Source of the DNA: Citreimonas salinaria
GTDB taxonomy: Bacteria > Pseudomonadota > Alphaproteobacteria > Rhodobacterales > Rhodobacteraceae
Reading direction: 5' to 3'
DNA: 64,000 bases
Assembly: GCF_900107235.1 (NCBI RefSeq)
Contig: NZ_FNPF01000016.1
Coordinates: forward strand, 36,717-100,716
Shown: positions 46,210 through 54,368 of the stretch, one piece after another
How positions within the stretch are numbered: the first letter of the stretch is position 1
Layout: the number at the start of each line of letters is the position of its first letter
Position numbers and translations under genes: made by a program
Notes under the pieces: generated by a model
The model's database searches: none
Told to the model about the DNA's origin: nothing
What the model saw: the letters and a program-made list of their open reading frames with translations, nothing else

Positions 46210-46452
46210 TGCGACCTCGTCGACAGCTTGCCCTACAAATGTGGCTGCAAATCAATCGGAGATAACTAGAGAACTCAAGAGAAAAAGAACTTAAGGGCAA
46301 ACCACATCGCCGGCATCGCTGACGAAGATAGGCACTACGCAACTAGAGCATTCATAGCACGAGCCGGGTGCAACATCGCTCTTCAACTCGATTATTCGTT
46401 TACTTTGCATGCTGCGCGGACTGGGCACCCACCGGGAACCCAGTCCCGTCTC
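46210..46452. other. AT-rich stretch without recognisable gene
   Basis: This 243-nt stretch continues the low-GC composition of the adjacent unknown gene until about 46420, then returns to GC-rich sequence. I see no convincing reading frame, RNA or repeat in it. It probably holds the promoter of the unknown gene. Confidence 0.4.
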
Positions 46453-46581
46453 TCATATCTTTCGCTTCGCCGTGCGAACCGCGCTCTGTGCCGCCCGCGC
46501 CTTGGGGCTGGCGGTGCGGCCGGGGGTGCGGCGACGGCGGCGCATTGCGCCGGTCAGGGTGCGGATCAGTCGCTGTAGCAT
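46453..46581 (-). CDS. Small basic protein (42 aa)
   Basis: A 42-residue ORF, MLQRLIRTLTGAMRRRRRTP and a Ala/Lys/Arg-rich end. It is supported by a very strong ribosome site, AAGGAGG 6 nt upstream of ATG. An amphipathic N-terminal helix is followed by a highly basic tail, compatible with membrane or nucleic acid binding. I do not recognise a named family. It could still be a chance frame. Confidence 0.5.
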   Translation of the reverse strand: MLQRLIRTLTGAMRRRRRTPGRTASPKARAAQSAVRTAKRKI

Positions 46582-46741
46582 CTCGAACCTCCTTGGGCTG
46601 ATGTGTCCCCCTCTCAACGCAGGCCGCCCCCGATTGTTCACCCGCGCGGCGCGGGTGGTCCCGATCCCGGAATCAACCGTCGGAATCGGCCCCTTTCCGC
46701 CCGCCCGCCAAGGTGCCTTAACGGCACGCACGGTGCCGCCC

Positions 46742-46830
46742 GGACGACGCCCAAGGATTGACAGATCGTGAATCCGCTTCTTCAAGTCATTGATTTTACT
46801 GGGCCGAAAAGATGTCCCACCGTGGGACAC
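46742..46830 (-). repeat. Palindrome-bearing repeat, copy B
   Basis: The palindrome TGTCCCACCGTGGGACA at 46813-46829 is identical to copy A at 25853-25869. The preceding 50 nt (46761-46812) align without gaps to copy A at about 65% identity, with conserved GATC, TGAATCCG, CAAG and TTGATTT blocks. It is 175 nt upstream of the cold-shock gene. Confidence 0.65.
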
Positions 46831-47004
46831 CCCCGTTTCAAGATATCTTGCCCGGTCGAAAACAACCTGTCATACTGAACCCGCTATGTTACCACTATCG
46901 CCTATCCTGTCCGCCGATCCGGCGACGGAGCAACCGATACTGCTCTGACTACGCCGCGCCGCTGCACTACTGCGAGCGGGAAGACACTGACAGGAGATCT
47001 CACG

Positions 47005-47211
47005 ATGGCCACCGGCACCGTGAAATGGTTCAACACCACCAAAGGCTACGGCTTCATCGCGCCCGACTCGGGCGGCAAGGACGTATTCGTCCACATCTCG
47101 GCGGTCGAGCGTTCGGGCCTCACCGGCCTCGCCGACAACCAGAAGGTCACGTTCGACCTGCAGGCCGGCCGTGACGGCCGCGAAAGCGCGACCAACATCG
47201 AGCTGGCATAA
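47005..47211 (+). CDS. Cold-shock-domain protein (CspA family)
   Basis: A 68-residue single OB-fold nucleic acid chaperone. RNP1 (KGYGFIAP) and RNP2 (VFVHISAV) motifs are intact, with the usual start MATGTVKWFNTTKGYGFI. It melts RNA secondary structure in the cytoplasm. AGGAG precedes ATG by 9 nt. The 423 nt between the 42-residue ORF and this gene hold copy B of the palindromic repeat and probably a long 5' leader, common for csp genes. A clear terminator follows the stop codon. Confidence 0.95.
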   Translation: MATGTVKWFNTTKGYGFIAPDSGGKDVFVHISAVERSGLTGLADNQKVTFDLQAGRDGRESATNIELA

Positions 47212-47242
47212 GCCACCCCTCGCCCAGCGCGACTGAATTCCC

Positions 47243-47278
47243 GGTCCGGCCGCCCCGCGCTGCCGGGCCTTTTCTTTT
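47243..47278 (+). terminator. Intrinsic terminator of the cold-shock gene
   Basis: GGTCCGGC (47243-47250) pairs with GCCGGGCC (47262-47269), an 8-bp stem with one G-U pair, followed by TTTTCTTTT. This is the best intrinsic terminator in the window. Confidence 0.85.
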
Positions 47279-47299
47279 CCCGCCGCCCACGAGGCCCCG

Positions 47300-47998
47300 A
47301 TGCCCGACCGGATCGTCATCCTGACCGGCGCCGGCCTGTCCGCCGAAAGCGGCCTCGGCACCTTCCGCGACAAGGGCGGCATCTGGACCCGCCACCGGAT
47401 CGAGGACGTCGCCACCCCCGACGCCTTCGCCCGCGACCCCGACCGCGTCCACGCCTTCTACAACGAACGCCGCGCCCAGGCCGCCGCCGCGCGACCCAAC
47501 GCGGCTCACGTGGCCCTGGCCCGCCTGCAGGCGCAGCATCCCGGCTCGGTCACCATCGTGACCCAGAACGTCGACGCTCTGCACGAACGCGCCGGCGCCA
47601 CCGCGATCCACATGCACGGAGAGCTCGGCCGCGCGAAGTGCCATGCCTGCGATCACCGCTGGCCCGCCCCGCCCGCCATGCGCCACGACGATTCCTGCCC
47701 CGCCTGCGACGCCCGTGCCACGCGCCCCGACGTGGTCTGGTTCGGCGAGATGCCCTATCACATGGACGAGATCGCGCGGCACCTGCTGTCCTGCGACCTC
47801 TTCGCGGCGATCGGCACCTCGGGCAACGTCTATCCCGCCGCCGGCTTCGTGCAGGAGGCCGCCCGCGCAGGCGCCCGCAAGGTCGAACTCAATCTCGAAC
47901 TCACCGAGCTGTCGGACTTGTTCGACGACCGGCTGACCGGCCCCGCCTCAAAAATCGTGCCGGACTGGGTCGAGGCGGTGCTCGCCCCGATGCGCTAG
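47300..47998 (+). CDS. NAD-dependent protein deacylase, sirtuin CobB-like
   Basis: A 232-residue sirtuin. The NAD pocket has LTGAGLSAESGLGTFRD and VTQNVDALHERAG; the catalytic His is in IHMHGELGRAKC. Zinc is held by CHAC and CPAC. FYNERRAQ keeps the Tyr and Arg that define SIRT5/CobB-type class III sirtuins, so desuccinylase as well as deacetylase activity is possible. It ends one nucleotide before the convergent PCuAC copper chaperone gene. Confidence 0.94.
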   Translation: MPDRIVILTGAGLSAESGLGTFRDKGGIWTRHRIEDVATPDAFARDPDRVHAFYNERRAQAAAARPNAAHVALARLQAQHPGSVTIVTQNVDALHERAGATAIHMHGELGRAKCHACDHRWPAPPAMRHDDSCPACDARATRPDVVWFGEMPYHMDEIARHLLSCDLFAAIGTSGNVYPAAGFVQEAARAGARKVELNLELTELSDLFDDRLTGPASKIVPDWVEAVLAPMR

Positions 47999-47999
47999 G

Positions 48000-48464
48000 T
48001 CAGTCGTGCGCCATGCCGGAATGGTCGGCGACGCGCTTGAGATCGACGGGAACCTCGATCTTCCTTTCGCCCGCGTTTTCGAACACGAGCGTCAGGGCGA
48101 ACGTGTCGCCTTGCTTCAGGTCGCGGGTTAATCCCATCATCATCACGTGATCACCTCCGCGCTGCAGTGCATGCTGCCCGCCGGCGGGAATGACGATGCC
48201 CTCTTCGACGTGAACCATGCGCACGACCCCGTCGCCTTCGGCGCGGTGGGTGTGTAGTTCGACCCTCTCGGCCACGTCCGACAAGACCTCGACCAGGCGG
48301 TCGTCGGTCTCGCCGGTGTTCCCGATCACCATGAAGGCCGCGCCCGTCGGCGCACCGGGCATGGTGCTGCGGGCATAGGCGTCAGTCACGACAATTTCGG
48401 CCCAGGCCGGGCTTGCCACGGTGAGCGCAAGCGCACCGGCGGAAAGAATCTTGGTCAGCATCAT
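48000..48464 (-). CDS. Copper chaperone PCu(A)C
   Basis: A 154-residue periplasmic copper-binding protein. A signal peptide (MMLTKILSAGALALTVASPAWA) is followed by IVVTDAYARSTMPGAPTGAAFMVIGN, the PCuAC fold start. The H(M)x10Mx21HxM copper ligands are represented by ELHTHRAEGDGVVRMV and HVMMMGL. The C-terminus adds a His-Ser-Gly-Met-Ala-His tail that may also bind metal. PCuAC delivers Cu(I) to the CuA centre of cytochrome oxidase. Start at 48464 or 48461, AAGGGC upstream. Confidence 0.92.
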   Translation of the reverse strand: MMLTKILSAGALALTVASPAWAEIVVTDAYARSTMPGAPTGAAFMVIGNTGETDDRLVEVLSDVAERVELHTHRAEGDGVVRMVHVEEGIVIPAGGQHALQRGGDHVMMMGLTRDLKQGDTFALTLVFENAGERKIEVPVDLKRVADHSGMAHD

Positions 48465-48580
48465 AACGCCCTTGAACTGGTAGCCGTGCAGTGTGCGGCT
48501 GGCGCGGCCGCTTTCGATGCGGGCCCCGGCACCCGTCGGAAGGTTGCTTCTACCCAACCGAGCGCAGCGCAACCCCGCAA

Positions 48581-48615
48581 CGCAAACGGCCCTGCGGCGC
48601 ATCACCACAGGGCCG
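48581..48615 (-). terminator. Intrinsic terminator of rpmB
   Basis: CGGCCCTG and CAGGGCCG arms (48608-48615 and 48587-48594 on the plus strand) form an 8-bp stem with a 13-nt loop. TTTGCGTT follows on the minus strand, directly after the L28 gene. Confidence 0.65.
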
Positions 48616-48637
48616 AGATATTCGCCGGAGCGACGGA

Positions 48638-48925
48638 TCAGGCCTCGGCCTGCGCCTTCGTCAGCTCTTTCTTGACCTTCAACGCGCGGTCGGACAGCTC
48701 GGTGTCCTTCGCCTTCAACAGGAACTTGTCGAGCCCACCGCGGTGATCGACCGAGCGCAGCGCGTGGGCCGAGATGCGCAGCTTGATGCCGCGGCCCAGC
48801 GCCTCGGACTGCAGCGTGACATCGTTCAGGTTCGGCAGGAAACGCCGGCGGGTGCGGTTGTTGGCATGGCTGACATTGTTGCCGACCACGGGCCCTTTTC
48901 CGGTCAGTTCGCAGACACGCGACAT
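48638..48925 (-). CDS. rpmB: 50S ribosomal protein L28
   Basis: A 95-residue ribosomal protein. [36 protein letters not shown] is unmistakable L28. It is the long form usual in alphaproteobacteria, ending [18 protein letters not shown] lies 7 nt before ATG. The gene stands alone, without the rpmG partner found next to it in gammaproteobacteria, and has its own terminator. Confidence 0.97.
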   Translation of the reverse strand: MSRVCELTGKGPVVGNNVSHANNRTRRRFLPNLNDVTLQSEALGRGIKLRISAHALRSVDHRGGLDKFLLKAKDTELSDRALKVKKELTKAQAEA

Positions 48926-49042
48926 GGGATCATCCTCGTTTTTCTTCGGGCAGCGGGCATGGTCCCGCGCAACCAATATGCAGGGCCGCCTGATGGCGCC
49001 CGGAATCTCGTCGCGCTTCTCTAGACGCGGCCGGTGCGGGCG

Positions 49043-50071
49043 TCAAGCCTTGGGGGAAGGCGATTGCGGGTCGTCCGGCGCCCGGTCGGCAAGGCCCAGC
49101 TGCAGGTACTGAATAAGCAGTTCCTCGGCCGCGGCGGTGGGCGTGATCGCGCCCTCGGCCACCTGACGGCCGAGCGTCGCCATCGCGCCGCGCACCGGCT
49201 CGCGCTTGAGACGGGCCAGCAGGCCTTCCCGGACCTCGGCCTCGAACCAGAACCGGGCCTGGTCGGCGCGGCGGGCGGCGAAATGCCCGGCCTCGCGGCG
49301 CCAATCGGCCAGCGCCTGCATCTCGGACCAAGCCTTGTCCAGCCCCGCGTGTTCGACCGCCGAGACGGTCATCGCCTTGGGGAAGCCCTGCGGGTCCTGC
49401 GCCCGCTTGCGCAGCAACCGCAGGGCTCCTGCGTAATCGGCACAAGTGCGCGTCGCGGTGGCGCGCAGGTCGCCGTCGGCCTTGTTGACCAGCAGGATGT
49501 CCGCGATCTCCATGATGCCGCGCTTGACCCCCTGCAGTTCATCCCCGCCGCCCGGCGCGAGTAGCAGCAGGAACAGGTCCGCCATCTCGGCCACCATGGT
49601 CTCTGACTGGCCGACGCCGACGGTTTCCACCAGCACCACGTGGAAGCCCGCGGCCTCGCACAGGTCGATCGCCTCGCGCGTGCGGCGGGCGACGCCGCCC
49701 AGCTGGCTTTGCGCCGGCGACGGGCGGATAAACGCGTTCGGGTCGCGTGACAGGTGCTCCATCCGCGTCTTGTCGCCCAGGATCGAGCCGCCCGACCGTG
49801 CCGAGCTTGGATCGACCGCCAGCACCGCGACGCGCAACCCCTGTCCGGTCAGCATAAGGCCGAACGCCTCGATGAAGGTCGATTTGCCCACGCCGGGCGT
49901 GCCCGACAACCCGATGCGCAGCGCCTGCGCCGGCCGGTCCTTCAGGCGCTCCAGCAGCGCCGTGGCGTCAGCGCGATGATCCGCGCGCCCGCTTTCCACC
50001 AGCGTGATGGCGCGCGCCAGCGCGCGGCGTTCGCCCGCCTCGATGCGGGTCGCGAGATCCTCGATATCCAT
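49043..50071 (-). CDS. meaB: Methylmalonyl-CoA mutase-associated GTPase MeaB
   Basis: A 342-residue G3E-family GTPase. Motifs: LSGTPGVGKSTFIEAFG (Walker A), VLAVDPSSARSGGSILGDKTRM (the MeaB signature), FHVVLVETVGVGQSE and LVNKADGD (NKxD). It chaperones adenosylcobalamin into methylmalonyl-CoA or ethylmalonyl-CoA mutase and protects the enzyme. The mutase genes are not in this window. It starts 78 nt from hrpB, divergently. Confidence 0.95.
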   Translation of the reverse strand: MDIEDLATRIEAGERRALARAITLVESGRADHRADATALLERLKDRPAQALRIGLSGTPGVGKSTFIEAFGLMLTGQGLRVAVLAVDPSSARSGGSILGDKTRMEHLSRDPNAFIRPSPAQSQLGGVARRTREAIDLCEAAGFHVVLVETVGVGQSETMVAEMADLFLLLLAPGGGDELQGVKRGIMEIADILLVNKADGDLRATATRTCADYAGALRLLRKRAQDPQGFPKAMTVSAVEHAGLDKAWSEMQALADWRREAGHFAARRADQARFWFEAEVREGLLARLKREPVRGAMATLGRQVAEGAITPTAAAEELLIQYLQLGLADRAPDDPQSPSPKA

Positions 50072-50149
50072 GCCCTTGGGATGCCCCGCGCGTGGGCCGA
50101 AGTCCAGCCCGGCTGGCCAAGCCCGACGCGCTGCCGCATAACGCGCCCC

Positions 50150-52594
50150 ATGCGCCTGCCCATCGACAACGCCCTGCCCGCCCTGCTCGACGCGCTCCGC
50201 GCGCGCGGCCGTGCCGTGCTGCAGGCGCCGCCCGGTGCGGGCAAGACGACGCGCGTTCCGCTGGCGATGCTGGACGCCGGGCTGGTGCAGGGCCGCATCG
50301 TGATGCTCGAGCCGCGCCGCATCGCCGCGCGCACCGCCGCCGCCCGGATGGCGGAGACGCTGGGTGATGATCTCGGCCAGACCGTCGGCTACCGCATCCG
50401 GGGCGAGGCGAAGGTGTCGAAGGCCACCCGGATCGAGGTCGTCACCGAGGGCATCCTGACCCGCATGATCCAGTCCGACCCCGAGCTCCCCGGCATCGGC
50501 GCGGTCATCTTCGACGAGTTCCACGAACGCTCGCTCAACGCGGATCTGGGGCTGGCGCTGTGCCTCGAGATTGCGGGCGCGTTGCGCGACGACCTGATGC
50601 TGCTGACGATGTCCGCGACGCTGGATGCCGAGCCGGTGGGCGCGCTGATGGACGCGCCGGTGGTGACGTCCGAAGGCCGCGCCTTCCCGGTCGACACGCG
50701 CTGGCTCGACCGGCCCGTCGCCAAGGGTGCGCGCTTCGAGGCCGCCATGGCCGACCTAATCGTTCAGGCGCTGGCCGAGACCGAAGGCGGCGTGCTGGCC
50801 TTCCTGCCCGGCGAGGGCGAGATTCGCCGCACCGAGGCCGCGCTGAAGGGTCGCCTGCCTGCCGGCGTGCGCCTGCGGCCGCTCTTCGGCGCCCTGCCCT
50901 TCAAGGACCAGCGCGCCGCGATCCGCCCCGAGCCGGAGGAGCGAAAACTGGTGCTCGCCACCGCCATCGCCGAAACCTCGCTGACGATCGAGGATGTGCG
51001 CGTGGTGGTCGATGGCGGCCGGGCGCGGCGGGCGCGCTTCGACCCGGGTGCCGGCATGTCACGGCTGGTGACCGAACGCGTGACGCGGGCCGAGGCGACG
51101 CAGCGCGCCGGCAGGGCGGGCCGCGTCGCGCCGGGCGTGGCCTACAGGCTTTGGACAAGGGGCGAGGACGGCGCGCTGGCCGCGTTCCCCCCGGCCGAGG
51201 TCGAAGCGGCCGACCTCGCACCGCTCGCGCTGGAACTGGCGGTGTGGGGTGCCACGCCCGAGCAGCTGAACTTTCCCACGCCGCCGCCCGAGGGCGCCTT
51301 CGCCGAGGCGCGCGCGCTGCTGACGATGCTGGGCGCGCTCGACGAAGGAGGGCTGATCACGCCGCGCGGAAAGCGCCTGGCCACGCTGCCGCTGCACCCC
51401 CGCCTGGCGCATATGCTGACCGAGGTCGGACCCGACGCCGCGCCGCTGGCTGCCCTGCTGTCCGAACGCGACCCCCTGCGCGGCGCACCCGCCGACCTGT
51501 CGCTGCGGCTCGAGGCGCTGCGCGATCCGCGCCGCTATGCCGAGACGCGCCCGCACGCGATGGACTGGGCCGGGATCGAGCGCATTCGGACGGAGGCCAA
51601 ACGCCTCACCAAGGCCGCCGGGCCGGGCATCCGCCCCGGCCTGTCGCCGGCCGAGATGGCGGCGCTGGCCTATCCCGACCGGATCGGGTTGCGGCGCAAA
51701 GGCGATGCGGCGCGCTTCCAGCTTTCCGGCGGCAAGGGCGCCTGCATGGACGATGCCGACCCACTGGCCGGCGCGCGGTTGATCGTGGTGACCGACACCG
51801 ACGGCAACCCCCGTGAGGCGCGCATCCGGCAGGCGATCGAGATCCCGCTTTCGGCGGTACGAGCGTTGTTCCCCGACCGGATCGGCTGGATGGACGTCTG
51901 CGAGTGGTCGCGCCGCGACCGCCGCGTGATCGCGCGTCAGCAGGAACGGCTGGGCGCCATCGCTCTTGACGACCGGATCTGGGCCGACGCGCCGCCCGAG
52001 GCACTTTCGCGCGCCATGCTTGACGGCGTCCGGTTGCTGGGCCTGTCGCCCGGCGACAGGGCGCGCCGCTTCATGGCGCGCGTGGCGCTGGCCCGCGGCG
52101 GCGGGTTCGACCTGCCGGACCTGTCCGAGCCCGCGCTGATGGCAACGCTCGAGGGCTGGCTGCTACCCTTCCTTTGCGGCATCGCCACCGCCGAGCAGTG
52201 GAAACGCTTCGACATCCTGACCGCGCTCGAGGCGCAGTTGGACTTCGCGCAACGGCAGGCGCTGGACGCATCGGTGCCCGGCAGCTTCACCACGCCGCTG
52301 GGCCGGAAAATCCCCATCGACTATTCGGGCGACGAACCCGAGATAGCCCTGCGCCTGCAGGAGCTGTTTGGCCAGACCACGCATCCGCAGGTCGCCGGGC
52401 GCCCGCTGAAGATCACCCTGCTGTCGCCTGCGCAACGCCCGGTGCAGGTGACGATGGACCTGCCGGGGTTCTGGGCCGGGTCCTATGTCGACGTGCGCAA
52501 GGACATGCGCGCCCGCTATCCGCGCCACCCCTGGCCCGAGGACCCGACACAGGCGGACCCGACCCTGCGCGCGAAACGGCGGGACCGGTCCTGA
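50150..52594 (+). CDS. hrpB: ATP-dependent helicase HrpB
   Basis: An 814-residue DEAH-box helicase. Walker A is APPGAGKTTRVPLAM and Walker B DEFHERSLNADLGL. MSATLDAEPV (SAT motif), TAIAETSLTIEDVRVVVDGGRARRARFD and QRAGRAGR complete the helicase set, followed by the HrpB-type C-terminal domain (TPLGRKIPIDYSGDEPEIALRLQELFG). Length fits E. coli HrpB (about 810). Its RNA target is unknown in bacteria generally. Confidence 0.95.
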   Translation: MRLPIDNALPALLDALRARGRAVLQAPPGAGKTTRVPLAMLDAGLVQGRIVMLEPRRIAARTAAARMAETLGDDLGQTVGYRIRGEAKVSKATRIEVVTEGILTRMIQSDPELPGIGAVIFDEFHERSLNADLGLALCLEIAGALRDDLMLLTMSATLDAEPVGALMDAPVVTSEGRAFPVDTRWLDRPVAKGARFEAAMADLIVQALAETEGGVLAFLPGEGEIRRTEAALKGRLPAGVRLRPLFGALPFKDQRAAIRPEPEERKLVLATAIAETSLTIEDVRVVVDGGRARRARFDPGAGMSRLVTERVTRAEATQRAGRAGRVAPGVAYRLWTRGEDGALAAFPPAEVEAADLAPLALELAVWGATPEQLNFPTPPPEGAFAEARALLTMLGALDEGGLITPRGKRLATLPLHPRLAHMLTEVGPDAAPLAALLSERDPLRGAPADLSLRLEALRDPRRYAETRPHAMDWAGIERIRTEAKRLTKAAGPGIRPGLSPAEMAALAYPDRIGLRRKGDAARFQLSGGKGACMDDADPLAGARLIVVTDTDGNPREARIRQAIEIPLSAVRALFPDRIGWMDVCEWSRRDRRVIARQQERLGAIALDDRIWADAPPEALSRAMLDGVRLLGLSPGDRARRFMARVALARGGGFDLPDLSEPALMATLEGWLLPFLCGIATAEQWKRFDILTALEAQLDFAQRQALDASVPGSFTTPLGRKIPIDYSGDEPEIALRLQELFGQTTHPQVAGRPLKITLLSPAQRPVQVTMDLPGFWAGSYVDVRKDMRARYPRHPWPEDPTQADPTLRAKRRDRS

Positions 52595-52609
52595 AGGCGG
52601 CCTCGTCGA

Positions 52610-53932
52610 TCACCCCAGCGCGGTCTCGACCGCGCGGCCCAGCTTGTCGGTCAGCTCGTCGATCTGGTCGTCCTCGATGATGTAGGGCGGCGCGATCAGC
52701 ACGTGGTCGCCCTTGCGTCCGTCGACCGTGCCGCCGGCTGGGTAGCAGATCAGGCCTTCGCTCATCACGGCGGCCTTCACTTTGGCATTGATCTTGCGGG
52801 CGGGATCGAAGGGCTCTTTCGTCCCGCGATCCTCGACGATCTCGATGGCGCGGAACAGGCCACGGCCGCGAATGTCGCCCACATGCGGATGCTGCCCGAA
52901 GCGGGCGCGCAGCGCGGCGTCCAGCACCGCACCTTTCTCTCTCACGCGAGGCAGCAGCCCGCGATCCAGGATCGCGCGGATCGCGGCGCCCCCCGCGGCG
53001 GCAGCCAGCGGATGGCCGTGATAGGTGTGCCCGTGCTGGAAACTTCCCGACCCTTGCGCGATCGCGTCGTGGATCGCGGCGCTGCACAGCATGGCGCCGA
53101 TCGGCATGTATCCCGCGCCTAGCCCCTTGGCGATGGTCACGATATCGGGCGAAATGCCGTCCTGTTCGCAGGCAAAGAGCGTGCCGGTGCGCCCCATGCC
53201 ACACATGACCTCGTCGAGGATCAGCAACACGCCGTGACGGCCGCAGATCTCGCGGATGCGTTTGAAATAGCCCTCGACCGCCGGGACGGCCCCGGCGGTG
53301 GCGCCGACCACCGGCTCGGCGATGAAGGCCATGACGCTTTCGGGACCGAGGCGCTCGATCTCGGCCTCCAGCTCGTTTGCGGTGCGCAGACCGTAGGCCT
53401 CGGCGCTCTCGGCGTCCTCGCGGAAGCGGTATTCGTAGCAGGGCGCGATGTGCGACGTCTCGACCAGCAGCGGCGCGTATTTCTCGCGCCGCCAGGCGTT
53501 TCCTCCGGCGGCCAGCGCGCCCAGCGTGTTGCCGTGGTAGCTCTGCTGCCGGGCGATGACCCGGTGCCGGCCGGGCTGCCCGATCTCGAGGAAATACTGT
53601 CGCGCGAGCTTGATCGCGGCCTCGACGGCCTCGGAGCCTCCGGACAGCAGGTAGACCTTGTCGATGCCTTCGGGCGCGTTCTCGACCAGCAGGTCGGCCA
53701 GCGCCTCGGCGGGCTCGGACGTGAAGAACCCGGTATGGGCAAAGGCCAGCCGGTCAAGCTGGGCATGCACCGCGGCGCGCACGTCCGGATCCGAGTGGCC
53801 AAGGCAGGACACCGCCGCCCCGCCCGAGCCGTCGAGCCAAGCACGCCCGTTTGCATCGAAAATATAGCACCCCTCGCCCCGCACCGCGGTGGGCAGCGGC
53901 GCCGAGCTGCGGCCGAAGACGTGCCCTCCCAT
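52610..53932 (-). CDS. Class III (omega) aminotransferase
   Basis: A 440-residue PLP-dependent aminotransferase. YIFDANGRAWLDGSGGAAVSCLGHSDPDV is the class III opening. SGGSEAVEAAIKLARQYFL, YHGNTLGALA, ILDEVMCGMGRTG and the catalytic lysine in PDIVTIAKGLGAGYMPIGA are all present. It moves amino groups from an amine or omega-amino acid to a keto acid. Its start ATG overlaps the TGA of the UspA gene (TGATG), so it is translationally coupled to the TRAP operon. It may process the compound that the TRAP transporter imports, which is inference. Confidence 0.92.
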   Translation of the reverse strand: MGGHVFGRSSAPLPTAVRGEGCYIFDANGRAWLDGSGGAAVSCLGHSDPDVRAAVHAQLDRLAFAHTGFFTSEPAEALADLLVENAPEGIDKVYLLSGGSEAVEAAIKLARQYFLEIGQPGRHRVIARQQSYHGNTLGALAAGGNAWRREKYAPLLVETSHIAPCYEYRFREDAESAEAYGLRTANELEAEIERLGPESVMAFIAEPVVGATAGAVPAVEGYFKRIREICGRHGVLLILDEVMCGMGRTGTLFACEQDGISPDIVTIAKGLGAGYMPIGAMLCSAAIHDAIAQGSGSFQHGHTYHGHPLAAAAGGAAIRAILDRGLLPRVREKGAVLDAALRARFGQHPHVGDIRGRGLFRAIEIVEDRGTKEPFDPARKINAKVKAAVMSEGLICYPAGGTVDGRKGDHVLIAPPYIIEDDQIDELTDKLGRAVETALG

Positions 53933-54357
53933 CAGCCGCGCACCACGAACACGGATTGCCGAGCGTGCCGGACCACCCGCGCGGCATTCGGGCCCAGCAG
54001 ATAATCCGACAGCTCCGGGCGGTGCGAGGCCAACACGATGGCGTCGACGTTCAGCTTTTCGCCGGCCTTGATGATCTCGTCGTATACGCGGCCGTGCAGG
54101 ACATGCGGATGCACCTCGACCCCTTCCGGGACATGCGCGTCGACCCAGGCGGCCAGATGCGAGCCCATCTCGTGGAGCGCGCCTTCCTCGTAGCCCTCGC
54201 GGAAGAAGCTGCCGACGACAGACATGCCGAAATCCGGCAGGACCGTGGCAACGTGCAGGACGATGTCGTCGCCCCCCAGACGCAATGCAGCCGGAAGGGC
54301 GGCGGCCCAGGTGGTTTCGTCCGACAGGTCGATCGGCAGAAGGATGGTGTTGAACAT
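53932..54357 (-). CDS. Universal stress protein (UspA family), TRAP-associated
   Basis: A 141-residue Usp protein. FNTILLPIDLSDETTWAAALPAALRLGG and VDAIVLASHRPELSDYLLGPNAARVVRHARQSVFVVRG match Usp, including the LLGPNAARV ATP-binding stretch. It lies 11 nt after the fused TRAP permease gene. Usp proteins next to TRAP transporters (TeaD-like) bind ATP and tune uptake, so the same role is likely here. Confidence 0.94.
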   Translation of the reverse strand: MFNTILLPIDLSDETTWAAALPAALRLGGDDIVLHVATVLPDFGMSVVGSFFREGYEEGALHEMGSHLAAWVDAHVPEGVEVHPHVLHGRVYDEIIKAGEKLNVDAIVLASHRPELSDYLLGPNAARVVRHARQSVFVVRG

Positions 54358-54368
54358 CGGTGCGATCC

